From an uncultured Pseudomonadota bacterium (GTDB lineage: Bacteria > Myxococcota_A > Bradymonadia > Bradymonadales > GCA-2716585): 64,000 nt of DNA. Location: the NCBI GenBank assembly GCA_937123825.1, contig CAKZKQ010000071.1, positions 1-64,000 on the forward strand, in the 5' to 3' direction. Position numbers and translations under genes: made by a program. The first letter of the stretch is position 1, and each line of letters starts with the position of its first letter. Below are positions 36,401 through 43,175 of this stretch, one piece after another. The notes under the pieces were generated by a model that was not told the DNA's origin, searched no databases, and saw nothing but the letters and a program-made list of their open reading frames with translations.

Positions 36401-38942
36401 TGAAGGTGCCACCCTGGGCGATGTTGGCGCCGTTGTTGCGCAGGTTGCCGTTGGTCGGCGCCGTCACCACTGTGTACTCGATCTCGGCGTTGGTGTTGTC
36501 GGCGTCGGTCACCCGCAAGCGGCCCTGACCGATGGTCGCCGTGGCCCCCTCATCGAGCGTCAGGCCGTTGTTGTTGTCCAACACCGGCTCGTCGTTGACG
36601 GGGTTGATGGTGATGTCAAAGGTCTGGTTGGCGACAGACAGACCGCCGCTGTCGGCCACGGTGAAGACAAAGCTGTCGCTGGTCTGCTCGTTGCCGTTGT
36701 GCAGGTAGGTGATGTCACCGGCGTTGATGTCGCCCTGGGTAAAGGTGCCGCCCTGGGCAATGTTGGCGCCGTTGTTGCGCAAGTTGCCGTGGGACGGCGC
36801 CGTGTTCAACGTGTAGGTGATGTCTGCTGCGCCGTCCTCCTCGTCCGAGGTCTGCAGCAACGCCAGGCCAATGCTCCCAAAGGTGCCCTCGTCCAGCGTC
36901 AAACCCTCGTTGGCCACCACCACGGGAGGATCGTTGACCTCGTTGATGGAAATGTTGAAGGTCCGGTTGCCGATCGCACCGCCGCTGCCGTCAGCCACGC
37001 TGAAGACAAAGGAGTCGGTGTTGTTGTTGCCGCCGCCGTGCAGGTAGGTGATGTCCCCGGCGTTGATGTCCGCCTGGGTAAAGGTGCCGCCCTGGGCAAT
37101 GTTGGCGCCGTTGTTGCGCAGGTTGCCCTCAGAGGGCGCCGTCACCACCGTGAACTGAAGCTCGTTGTTGGCGTTATCAACGTCATCCACCCGCAAGAGC
37201 GTGTTGTTGATCGCCCCTTCCTGCGCCTCGCCGACCGTCAACGTGTTGTTGTTGGTCAACACGGGGTTGTCGTTGATGGGCGTGATGGTGATGTCGAAGG
37301 TCTGGTTCTCGATCGTGGTCTCACCATCGGTCACCGAGAACTCAATGCTGTCGCTGGTCGTCTCGCCGCCGTCATGGTCGTAGGAGACCACGTTGCCAGC
37401 CTCAAGGTCGGCCTGCGTAAAGGTCTCGCCCTGCGCCAGCGCCACCGCGTTCTTCTTCCACTCGCCGTTGACCGGCAGCGTGGTCACCGTGTAGACGATC
37501 TGCGCATCGGCCGTGTCGGCATCAGAGGTGTCCAGGTGCGCCGTGGTGATGGGCTCATCCTGCCCCTCACCCACAGTCCGCCCTGCGTTGGTGTCAATCA
37601 CCGGCGGATCATCGATCGCGGTGACCGTAATGCTGAAGGTCTGGGCGTTGATGGTCGTGGTGCCGTCGGTGACCGAGAAACCAAAGCTGTCGCTGGTCGT
37701 CTCGCCGCCGTCGTGCTCGTACGTCACGTCACCCGCGTTGATGTCGGCCTGGGTGAAGGTGTCATCCTGGGCCAGGTTGGCGCCGCTGAGCTTCAAGGTG
37801 CCGTTGGCCGGCGCCGCCGTCATCGTGTAGGTCAGGTTGGCAGCGGCGGTGTTGGGGTCGAGCGTCTCAAGTTGCCCCTGACCCACCGTCCCCTCGGCGC
37901 CCTCATCCACCGTCAAACCGCCATTGGTCGCCACTGTGGGCTCGCCATTGACCGTCACCGTGATGGAGTCCGAATCCGTCAAAGGCCCACCGTCGCCCGT
38001 GTTGCCCTGGTCATCCACGGTGATGGACACCGTGCCGTCCCCTTCAAAGTCGGTCGTGGGGATGAAATCCAAGTTGTTGAGCGCGTTGTTGATGTCCGCC
38101 AGCGCACCGGTGAACTCCATCGTGGCGTCGTCGGTGCCGTCGCCCTCATCAAAGCTGAGCCCGGCATCCCCCGAGAGCGACGCGGTGCCGTTGGTGACCG
38201 AGATCGTCACCTTCAGATCCCCGCCAGCCTCGTCCACGTCCGACACCGAGATCCCACCGATGGTCGCCGTCGCGTTGGCGTCCGTCGTCTGAGCACCAGG
38301 CACTGTCAAGACCGGATCGTCGTTGACCGCGCTGACCGACAAGGTCAACACCTCCAACGCCGAATCGGTGTCGGGATCCACAACGAGGACACCAATGGTG
38401 CGCGAAGTCGTCGTGGGGTTCTCCGAGGTGTTTTCGTAAGAGAGCGTCTGCAACACCGACTGGAAATCGGCCACAGTCCCAGGGCCCGTCACAGAGAGCA
38501 AACCGCTGTTTGCGTCGTAGCTGACCACCAACCCTGTCCCCCCGGCGTCGGCCGCGAGGATCTCAGCGGCGCCGTCGGGGAACGCCTCGGCTGTGCCCGG
38601 ATCGTTGTCGTCATCATAGCCAATGAACATGGCCTGAAGCTGACCGTCGTCGTCGTTCAACGTCGCGTCGGGCGTCAACGACACCTCGGCGTCGCCCTCG
38701 GTGAACGAGGCGGTGGTCGTTGTCCCACCACCGACGCCGTTGAGATCGGGCGTGTCGGGGGCCACGGCCTGCTTGACCGTCTCCAGTGGGCGCTCACCGG
38801 GCGCTTCCTCACCCGGCGCACAGCCTGACCACGCCAGCGCACACAGCGCCGCCACGAGCCAGGCTCTTGCGCTCAATTGACCAACCTTGCCGCGCCTGCC
38901 CAGCGCTGACCTCAGATGAATGCCTTGGGGATTTTGCCGCAT
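30405..38942 (-). CDS. Giant surface protein: cadherin-like, PKD and Fn3-like repeats with MYXO-CTERM-type tail
   Basis: The 2845-residue protein starts with a lipoprotein signal peptide (lipobox AWSGC). In order it holds two cadherin-like domains (to about residue 330), five CSPG/Cadherin_3 repeats of 112-113 residues (about 335-900), and about thirteen PKD-like domains seen as YTWNFGDG, FTWSYGDG or FTWDFGDE cores. A short calcium-rod segment rich in D-x-D-x-D-G follows, then four or so Fn3-like domains (FVWENATDPDGDALSY). The end is Cys, then a Gly-rich stretch, a hydrophobic helix and R-V-R-A. That tail matches MYXO-CTERM sorting tags, proposed to be cut by a rhombosortase-like protease. 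Such proteins are long adhesins or matrix proteins. The ATG is preceded by GAAGGA. Confidence 0.85.
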   Translation of the reverse strand: MRQNPQGIHLRSALGRRGKVGQLSARAWLVAALCALAWSGCAPGEEAPGERPLETVKQAVAPDTPDLNGVGGGTTTTASFTEGDAEVSLTPDATLNDDDGQLQAMFIGYDDDNDPGTAEAFPDGAAEILAADAGGTGLVVSYDANSGLLSVTGPGTVADFQSVLQTLSYENTSENPTTTSRTIGVLVVDPDTDSALEVLTLSVSAVNDDPVLTVPGAQTTDANATATIGGISVSDVDEAGGDLKVTISVTNGTASLSGDAGLSFDEGDGTDDATMEFTGALADINNALNNLDFIPTTDFEGDGTVSITVDDQGNTGDGGPLTDSDSITVTVNGEPTVATNGGLTVDEGAEGTVGQGQLETLDPNTAAANLTYTMTAAPANGTLKLSGANLAQDDTFTQADINAGDVTYEHDGGETTSDSFGFSVTDGTTTINAQTFSITVTAIDDPPVIDTNAGRTVGEGQDEPITTAHLDTSDADTADAQIVYTVTTLPVNGEWKKNAVALAQGETFTQADLEAGNVVSYDHDGGETTSDSIEFSVTDGETTIENQTFDITITPINDNPVLTNNNTLTVGEAQEGAINNTLLRVDDVDNANNELQFTVVTAPSEGNLRNNGANIAQGGTFTQADINAGDITYLHGGGNNNTDSFVFSVADGSGGAIGNRTFNISINEVNDPPVVVANEGLTLDEGTFGSIGLALLQTSDEEDGAADITYTLNTAPSHGNLRNNGANIAQGGTFTQGDINAGDITYLHNGNEQTSDSFVFTVADSGGLSVANQTFDITINPVNDEPVLDNNNGLTLDEGATATIGQGRLRVTDADNTNAEIEYTVVTAPTNGNLRNNGANIAQGGTFTQADINNNRISYQHDGGETTSDVFLFSVSDGDGGTINNTVFNITVNPVNDQPVINTLAGDLNGQENTVFSFNAAAADAEPGALEYCWNFGDGSQEVCADNQTSINHTYVNNGNFTLTLTVTDAGGLDDSDTLAITVTNVAPVVTIGGDDPITIAEGTTLNFNSNATDQSPADVLNFTWSYGDGTPNDTGVNLDDPSHLFDDGGDPISNFTVNLTVNDGDDTAQDTVSVIVSNVAPTANAGADLEGVEGSPVQFNGIISDPSVADTQTLTFEWDFTDGTTEDADLSPTHIFDNQGTYSVTLTVEDKDGGEDTDTVTVVIANVPPTVDLGNNITVNEGVNRTFTATVVDPGNDTLTYTWNFGDGSAPVTGEDLDSVSHTYDRPGNFTVSLSVSDGTVSRSDSIQATVNNVQPNADTLVVPNDGDEGEELTFNVSATEPGSDPDDLTYTWNFGDGTILADAGPGVQRHTYRDEGDGDFDVTLTIADGEGTNTVINRTVDVSNVRPNNVNAGPDDSVAEGTPYTFNGSAQDAGVDDVLTFSWNFRDGNTDSGVNLTNPQHTFADNGDFNVRLTVSDGDGGSRNNDARITVTNVAPAVNLGNNRTVGQGIPVSFTSNVVDPGDANGNDEELDYTWVVTCNQGQFPGCNNGFAFNSADSGRRLEEVNLTFTQSATYTLTLTVEDKDNGEGSDSIDIVVQNGIPLVTAEVNVAEINEGQSVRLTATAEDLGLDVLDVDLDFDDGTTESITHQPNNGNYPPIVRNHTYRNEGEFTISVVATDVDDAEGNASVIVQVNNVPPTVELDPQNGQEGVPLTITAGVTDPGLDDTLTYTWTFGDGQSQQTNVPTVTHTYANDGQFNLTLSVNDETDTTTESALVTIANVLPQVTFNNFNAAEGVATNITVTANDVAADNLTYQWNFGDGSQPVTTNVPTVTHTFPDNDQFTVELAVLDDDGRTEVSANATVANVDPTAELGNNITRPEGQPVTFNVTAADVPADTLTYQWVFGDGQTANTNVPTVTHTYTNDTQRTARVTVRDDDGGSVQDTVRVNFTNVAPTASAGDFILERLEGSPVTFDGAGTDPGDDELVFTWDFGDEGGDSGVDLTAPVHTYNDEGSYTVTLTVDDQEGGTDEDETLVTVLNVAPVATLEPQAPVNEGDNITYTVNVIEPGHDDLEVCFDFNDGTDEVCLNNNIDVARRNHEFTVQHQFPDNGSFDVEVTVTDEDLAVGTDTITVQSANLPPSIDCTPPTVAQTGVLYEHAFDVQDPGSADTLTYTVIRPGEAQIDQEGRLTFTTEQLDGSVEFAIRVSDDDGEQAFCSWTVNVGFGDQDEDGAPDLCEQEFSECLDVNVPDGDQDADGDGLTNARECIIGRNPCVSNVPDPPPSIRLPVDGDVVTAEPVRLSVNNAFDADVGDRLTYLFELYEERIEGDPVLVQDDVPETLPFTSATLDFDFEENSQYCWRAAAFDGAGFSAFSDPSACFIYSLFSEPPSEPEAREPVISAATLTPNFVWTNSIDPERQALSYRLTIVNEDDETVFTQNDILPEPGALTTFNGLPNGVLDENETYIWTVQALDIDGEVSELSGRSSQTFTVNVEQVRPGASEFLFPENNAIISDLSNFMVVASEARDEDGDIPVYDFRLATSEDFSTVLRQARNLQVGEGDGVVVWSEDISDIALSDNQRFFIEVRARDFVGAGPATILELVFSDVNNAPPQVATVAPINDIATVAPAFEWNNVADPEGEAVTYDLEVTDVTAGAQNVVVSLQGLLPDGEAGDQTEMTVSAQLTEDRSYTWQVRAVDASGEAGPWSDPTAFRINVGDSRPSAPTLLSPTGGELLDSGENVDFVWENATDPDGDALSYTLDIFNDSGVPVASDIPVEEGGDGMTAYQFTDSVLEPGGYTWRVKAISDAGGNRDESPFSTSAVFIVSAPEVETPDLPENCSDYIDLGLEPPDHCAAEIETAAVPKAISGCQQSGQHNNGGSGAPLALFAFLAALAALGRAVIGRVRA
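36290..37930. repeat. 339-bp tandem coding repeats inside the giant gene
   Basis: Five cadherin-like units repeat with a 339-bp period; the segment starting at 36402, 36741, 37080 and 37419 is spaced exactly 339 bp, and the last unit is 336 bp away at 37755. Two neighbouring units share more than 35 identical bases around 36741 and 37080. This points to recent duplication or gene conversion. Copy number could vary between strains. Confidence 0.75.
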
Positions 38943-39411
38943 AGGGTCCTTCACTCTTGTGGGAGTGGTCCATCGGTGGGCGCCAAAGCACCCTTTCAAA
39001 CCTGCTTCAGGCACGCTGCGCCGGGATCACCACCCCTCACACAGCCTCGCGCAACCAACGCCCTCAAAGACGTCGGCCGTATCTTAACAAATACACCCAG
39101 CGTGCACCAATGACGATGACCGCAAACCGCAGCCCATCACCTCGCACGCCAACACGCCCGTCACGAGCCCGGACATGACCTCGCGCGTCCACACCAACCC
39201 GCCCAACACCGCCGTCAAACCCACACCACACACCAAATCAGAGACCACACCGGCACATTGTGCGCCGCCGTCGTCCCTCATAGAGCGCATCCATGAGACT
39301 TCAAAGCAGTTGCCGAGACAATTGTCAGACAGAGCTTGGACGCCATTTATGACGATAGCGTCCCAGACAAAGAATGCAAACTCCAAACGCGCATATCGCG
39401 CACCAAAGTTG
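38943..39411. other. Intergenic region upstream of the giant gene
   Basis: This 469-bp stretch between the giant gene's start and carH's stop holds no credible gene. A possible minus-strand promoter lies at 39081-39110. I see no terminator for carH. Confidence 0.55.
39081..39110 (-). promoter_or_regulatory. Candidate promoter of the giant surface-protein gene
   Basis: Read on the minus strand, TTGGTG (39110-39105) and TAAGAT (39086-39081) form a weak -35/-10 pair with an 18-base spacer, about 140 bases before the ATG. The match is modest. Confidence 0.3.
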
Positions 39412-40335
39412 CTATGTTTTGGGTACGTTGCGGCGCTGACCTCGGATTACCGTGTTGAAGTCCTCTTCGGAAGAGATCACATGGGCGCCGCAGCCCTCGA
39501 TCTCTGCGCGCCAGATCTGACCAGCGCCGCCGCCGACCATCACCAGCGTCTCGCGGCCCGCCACGCCACAAATCCGGCCCACCTCGGACAAGCGCCGAGC
39601 CTTGTCCTGATGCTGGGTCAGGCTCACGCCCACAATCCCCGGGCTGACCTGCCCCATCGCCGCCACAATCCCGTCCACGGGCATGTCCGGCCCCAGATAG
39701 ACCGTCTCCCAACCCCGCGCCGACAACCGCAGCGCCAGATAGAGCAGCCCCAACTCGTGACGCTCCCCCTCTGGACAGGCCAACAACGCCCTGGGCCGAC
39801 CGGCCCCCGGCGCCGTCACCGCGCTGAGCATCGCGATGAGCTTCTCGCGCACAAACGCCGCCGCGAAGTGCTCTGCCGCCACCGAACCCTCACCGCGCCT
39901 CCAACGCTCTCCCAAAGACACCAACGCCGGCGTGAAAATCTGCTCGAAGGTCACCTCAAAAGGATAGAGCGGCAACAACGGGCGCAACACTCGCTCGGCC
40001 GCGTCCCGATCCAACGCCACAAACGCGCCCGTCAACTCGTCCACCACCGCTCCAAAGGGCGACGACGCGTTGGCGCCCCCATCCACCACCGGCGGATCGG
40101 TCACCACCGAGGCCTTGGCCTCGCCCTGGAGCACCTGGGACACCTCACCGATGCTCAGCCCCGTGTCGAGCATCGCCTTGACGCGGTGGAGCACGGCCAC
40201 GTCTGCTTCGCTGTAAATCCGCTGGCCGCTGGCAGAGCGCTGCGGTGACACCACCTTGTGGCGCCGCTCCCAGGCTCTGATGGTGTCGGCGGCGATGCCG
40301 GTCAGTCTAGAGACGGTCTTGATGCGGTATGTCAT
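39412..40335 (-). CDS. carH: CarH/LitR-type MerR regulator with B12-binding photoreceptor domain
   Basis: The 307-residue protein has a MerR DNA-binding domain (residues 3-70; YRIKTVSRLTGIAADTIRAW), a four-helix cap and a cobalamin-binding Rossmann domain. The key CarH signature W-x9-E-H is present at Trp145 to Glu155-His156. The lower axial ligand appears as His193 in GERHELG. In Thermus and Myxococcus, CarH binds adenosylcobalamin, forms a DNA-bound tetramer in the dark and falls apart in light, switching on carotenoid genes. No carotenoid gene lies in this window, so its target may be itself or elsewhere. The ATG at 40335 fits the domain start; an upstream extension of 32 residues looks non-coding. 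Confidence 0.88.
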   Translation of the reverse strand: MTYRIKTVSRLTGIAADTIRAWERRHKVVSPQRSASGQRIYSEADVAVLHRVKAMLDTGLSIGEVSQVLQGEAKASVVTDPPVVDGGANASSPFGAVVDELTGAFVALDRDAAERVLRPLLPLYPFEVTFEQIFTPALVSLGERWRRGEGSVAAEHFAAAFVREKLIAMLSAVTAPGAGRPRALLACPEGERHELGLLYLALRLSARGWETVYLGPDMPVDGIVAAMGQVSPGIVGVSLTQHQDKARRLSEVGRICGVAGRETLVMVGGGAGQIWRAEIEGCGAHVISSEEDFNTVIRGQRRNVPKT

Positions 40336-40458
40336 CTGGATACGGCACGAAATGAAAAGGGACAGGGCAATCGATGAGCGCCATCGGCCACAATCGCCAG
40401 GACACGCGCTGTGCGGGTCAATGCTCGGCACAATGTGGACACGCTTTGTGGCGGTATA

Positions 40459-42234
40459 TCACGCCGCGCTGCGGCGCGCCACCGTCACAGCGCCCGCGGC
40501 AAAGACCAAAGTCGCCCACCAGGGCAGCGCCGCAGTCCTGGCCGGGCTCTGACAACCACAAGACTGGGCCTCGACCGGGGGAGCGCCGTCGTCGGGACCA
40601 AAGAGCGGGGCCTCAAAAAAACCCATCGCCGCCCCCTGACACACCCCCGCGTTGCCCACGCCCGCCGGGTAGATCGCGCACAGACCATCGACGTCGTCCG
40701 CCTCCAGCGAGCGCTTGCCCAGCTCCTGCAGCGGCGCCCGCGCAAACATCGTCGCGTCCTGAGAAGCGCTGTGGTCGAGCCCCAAAAAATGGCCCGCCTC
40801 ATGGGTGACGGTGTTGGCCACGTCCACCACCGAACGGGTCGGCTCATCGGTGGTGGTGAACTTGAAATCGCGGCCGTTCATCTCAATGTCCGAGTCAAAA
40901 ATACGCCCCGAAGACGGCGAAAACGTCACAGTCGTCAACGCCAACACGTCATCCTGGTTGTCCCAGGTGTCGTTGCGAAAGACGATGACGTTGACGTTGC
41001 CCTCTTGCCCCGTGAAGGGGTTGTAACCAATGCGGTCTTCGTCGGTGAACCCGGCAAAAACAAACTCAATGTCCGAGCACGCCGGGATGTTCCAGGCATC
41101 AAAACTGGCCAGGATGGCGCTGTTGGCCCGCTCATTGTCGGTGTCGTCCGTGCCCACCTCGTTGATGTGGTAGCGCACACAGCGGCTGTTCCAGAACACC
41201 TCCTTGGGCTCCTCGTTGGGCTCACAAGCGTTGGCGCCGCCGCTGGGGTTGCAGGTCAAGGTCCGCACAAAGGCTTCGGCTTGGGGCATCCCAACGCAGC
41301 ACGCCGCCGCTGCACAAAACACCGCCGCGCCGCGACGACGGCCCAACACCGCCAACCCCAAAACCAAAAGCCACGCCGCCCCCGCAGGCACGCCGCCACC
41401 GCCGCCGCCAGCGGCTGTGGCACAACCACCACTGCTGGGCGCAAACGGCTCGGGCTCGCACTGGGCGAAGAAGTCGGCCTCACAGTCGCCTGCGTCAGTG
41501 CGCGAATAAAAACCATCGCCCGCGCCCAGACACGCGCTCGAAGGCGACGATCCCAGAGGATAACTCTCGCAGACACCGGCCTCGTCGTCGGGATCCAGAT
41601 CGCGCTTGATGGTCTCGCCCGGAGGCGCGCTGGCAAACATGGTCGAGTCGCGCACCGTGCTGTGGTCAAGCCCCAGGAAGTGGCCCGCCTCATGGGCCAT
41701 GGTGTTGACCACGTCGATGGTGCTGCTGTTGCCGTTGGTGGACAGCGCAAAGTTGACGTTGTTGATCTCGATGTCGGCGTCGGCGATCCGACCATTGACG
41801 GGGTTGAAGGTGACGCTGGTCAAGGCCAGCACCCCGGCCGCGTGGGACCACTTCTCATCGCGCATGATGATGACGTTGGCGTTGGAACGCACACCGCCGC
41901 CCTGCATGAAGCCCACGCGGGTTTCGTCGGTCTGGCCGCCGTACACCAGGTTCAACTCCGAGCAGGACACCCGGTTCCAAACATCAAAGCTCTCCTTGAT
42001 GGCAGCCTCAAAGGACGCCGCATCAAGATTTTTACCCGCGTTGGGGTTGAGGTGGTAACGCACACACGATGAGGCCCAGAAAATTGGCACCGGCTCCTGA
42101 CCGGCCTCACAAGCCCGCACACCGCCGCTGGGGTCACAGGTCAAGGTCCGCACAAACGCGTCGGCCTGGGGCATTGCGACCCACACGCACGCCGCTGCGG
42201 CGAGCCACGCACAGGACCATCTGAGGGTCTTCAT
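40459..42234 (-). CDS. Tandem double matrixin-like metalloprotease polyprotein with two MYXO-CTERM-type tags
   Basis: One uninterrupted 591-codon frame encodes two complete secreted zinc proteases. Half one has a signal peptide ending MPQADA, a domain opening FVRTLTCDPSGG, and zinc ligands in HEAGHFLGLDH (His181, Glu182, His185, His191). The Met-turn is TMFASAP and the C-terminal tag is Cys, Gly-rich, hydrophobic helix, RRR. A second signal peptide ending MPQAEA follows at once, then the second domain (FVRTLTCNPSGG; His478, Glu479, His482, His488; TMFARAP) and a second tag ending ARRSAA. Matrixin-like (M10) enzymes cut extracellular proteins. An in-frame GTG at 41349 (residue 296) with GGGG six bases upstream could start the second protein alone. 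The start has a gene only 3 bp upstream. Confidence 0.9.
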   Translation of the reverse strand: MKTLRWSCAWLAAAACVWVAMPQADAFVRTLTCDPSGGVRACEAGQEPVPIFWASSCVRYHLNPNAGKNLDAASFEAAIKESFDVWNRVSCSELNLVYGGQTDETRVGFMQGGGVRSNANVIIMRDEKWSHAAGVLALTSVTFNPVNGRIADADIEINNVNFALSTNGNSSTIDVVNTMAHEAGHFLGLDHSTVRDSTMFASAPPGETIKRDLDPDDEAGVCESYPLGSSPSSACLGAGDGFYSRTDAGDCEADFFAQCEPEPFAPSSGGCATAAGGGGGGVPAGAAWLLVLGLAVLGRRRGAAVFCAAAACCVGMPQAEAFVRTLTCNPSGGANACEPNEEPKEVFWNSRCVRYHINEVGTDDTDNERANSAILASFDAWNIPACSDIEFVFAGFTDEDRIGYNPFTGQEGNVNVIVFRNDTWDNQDDVLALTTVTFSPSSGRIFDSDIEMNGRDFKFTTTDEPTRSVVDVANTVTHEAGHFLGLDHSASQDATMFARAPLQELGKRSLEADDVDGLCAIYPAGVGNAGVCQGAAMGFFEAPLFGPDDGAPPVEAQSCGCQSPARTAALPWWATLVFAAGAVTVARRSAA

Positions 42235-42237
42235 GGC

Positions 42238-42987
42238 TCACTCCACAGGTTTGAGGTCGACCTTGTCCATCCCTTCAAAGAGGGCCGAAAAATCGTAGCT
42301 GCGCGACAGATCCGCCCCCAAACGCTCCAAAAGCACCGGGTGCATCGCCACATCCACGCGCGACGCACTCAGCGCCACTTCCTTGATCAAGGTGTCCACC
42401 GGCACAGCGCCCAGCTCTTCGGGGTGTTCGTGGGTGATCCGCGCCACCAGGCGCTGACCATCGGGGGCGGGCTCCACGTCGGCCAGCGTCAACCCGGACA
42501 GGTCTCGCACGGCCCACATGCGCTCGTCTGGCCCCTTGACCACGCTGTACTTGCCCTGGGACATGCCCACCACGCGGTTGACGTTCGCCAACGAGGCCGG
42601 ACGCTCCACAAAGAGCATCACGTCCTCACCCGGGACAAAGGCCGCCGTGCCCGACACCGCCTGGGCAAGATCGCCCACGCGGCCCCCAAGCACCTGCACC
42701 TTGACCACCTGACCGACGTCCACCTTGCCCATCACGGGCATGGCCACCTCAACCTCGACCTCAGTGATGATCCTCGAGCCTTCCCAGCGCGACTGAAGGC
42801 CTTTGACGCGCCCCATCAGGACCGCGTCAGCGCTCGTTGTCAGACCATCGACGTCCAGCTTGACCGCGATCGTCGCCGCAGCGTCAGACGGTGCAAAGAC
42901 CGTGGGGAGAACCACGCACAACGCCAGAAGCAGCATCGCCAACAACGACCACTGGCCCACGCGGGAGCCATTGAAGATTTTTTTCAT
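42238..42987 (-). CDS. Secreted protein of unknown function, operon partner of the double protease
   Basis: The 249-residue protein has an N-terminal signal peptide (MKKIFNGSRVGQWSLLAMLL..., cleavage near DAAA). The mature part reads like a compact beta-rich domain: LTTSADAVLMGRVKGLQSRW, then EVEVAMPVMGKVDVGQVV, then FVPGEDVMLFVERP. I do not recognise a named domain. Its stop lies only 3 bp before the ATG of the protease polyprotein, so both are almost surely co-transcribed. Possible roles are a chaperone, inhibitor or propeptide-like partner of the protease; this is inference from position only. Confidence 0.75.
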   Translation of the reverse strand: MKKIFNGSRVGQWSLLAMLLLALCVVLPTVFAPSDAAATIAVKLDVDGLTTSADAVLMGRVKGLQSRWEGSRIITEVEVEVAMPVMGKVDVGQVVKVQVLGGRVGDLAQAVSGTAAFVPGEDVMLFVERPASLANVNRVVGMSQGKYSVVKGPDERMWAVRDLSGLTLADVEPAPDGQRLVARITHEHPEELGAVPVDTLIKEVALSASRVDVAMHPVLLERLGADLSRSYDFSALFEGMDKVDLKPVE

Positions 42988-43175
42988 GAATTACCCTGAA
43001 ATTCCACAAGCGCAGCGCTGAACAACGATCCTGGCGAGGCCACCAAACCGTCTCCATGTCGGCCACTGTCAGCACAATGTCCCACCTGGCCCATAGGTAT
43101 GATAAGAGCCCAACGCAGCAATGCCAACTGCACAGACCCCAACTGCCCAAACAACCGCCCCAAAACAACCCGCAA

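Noticed and set aside
35274-38828. A 1184-codon open frame on the plus strand opposite the giant adhesin, and similar long frames at 32646-35090 and 30501-32219
   Set aside because: They mirror the PKD/cadherin repeats of the real gene, are dominated by Val, Gly, Arg and His, and have no domains or ribosome-binding sites. GC-rich repetitive coding DNA often leaves the antisense frame open.
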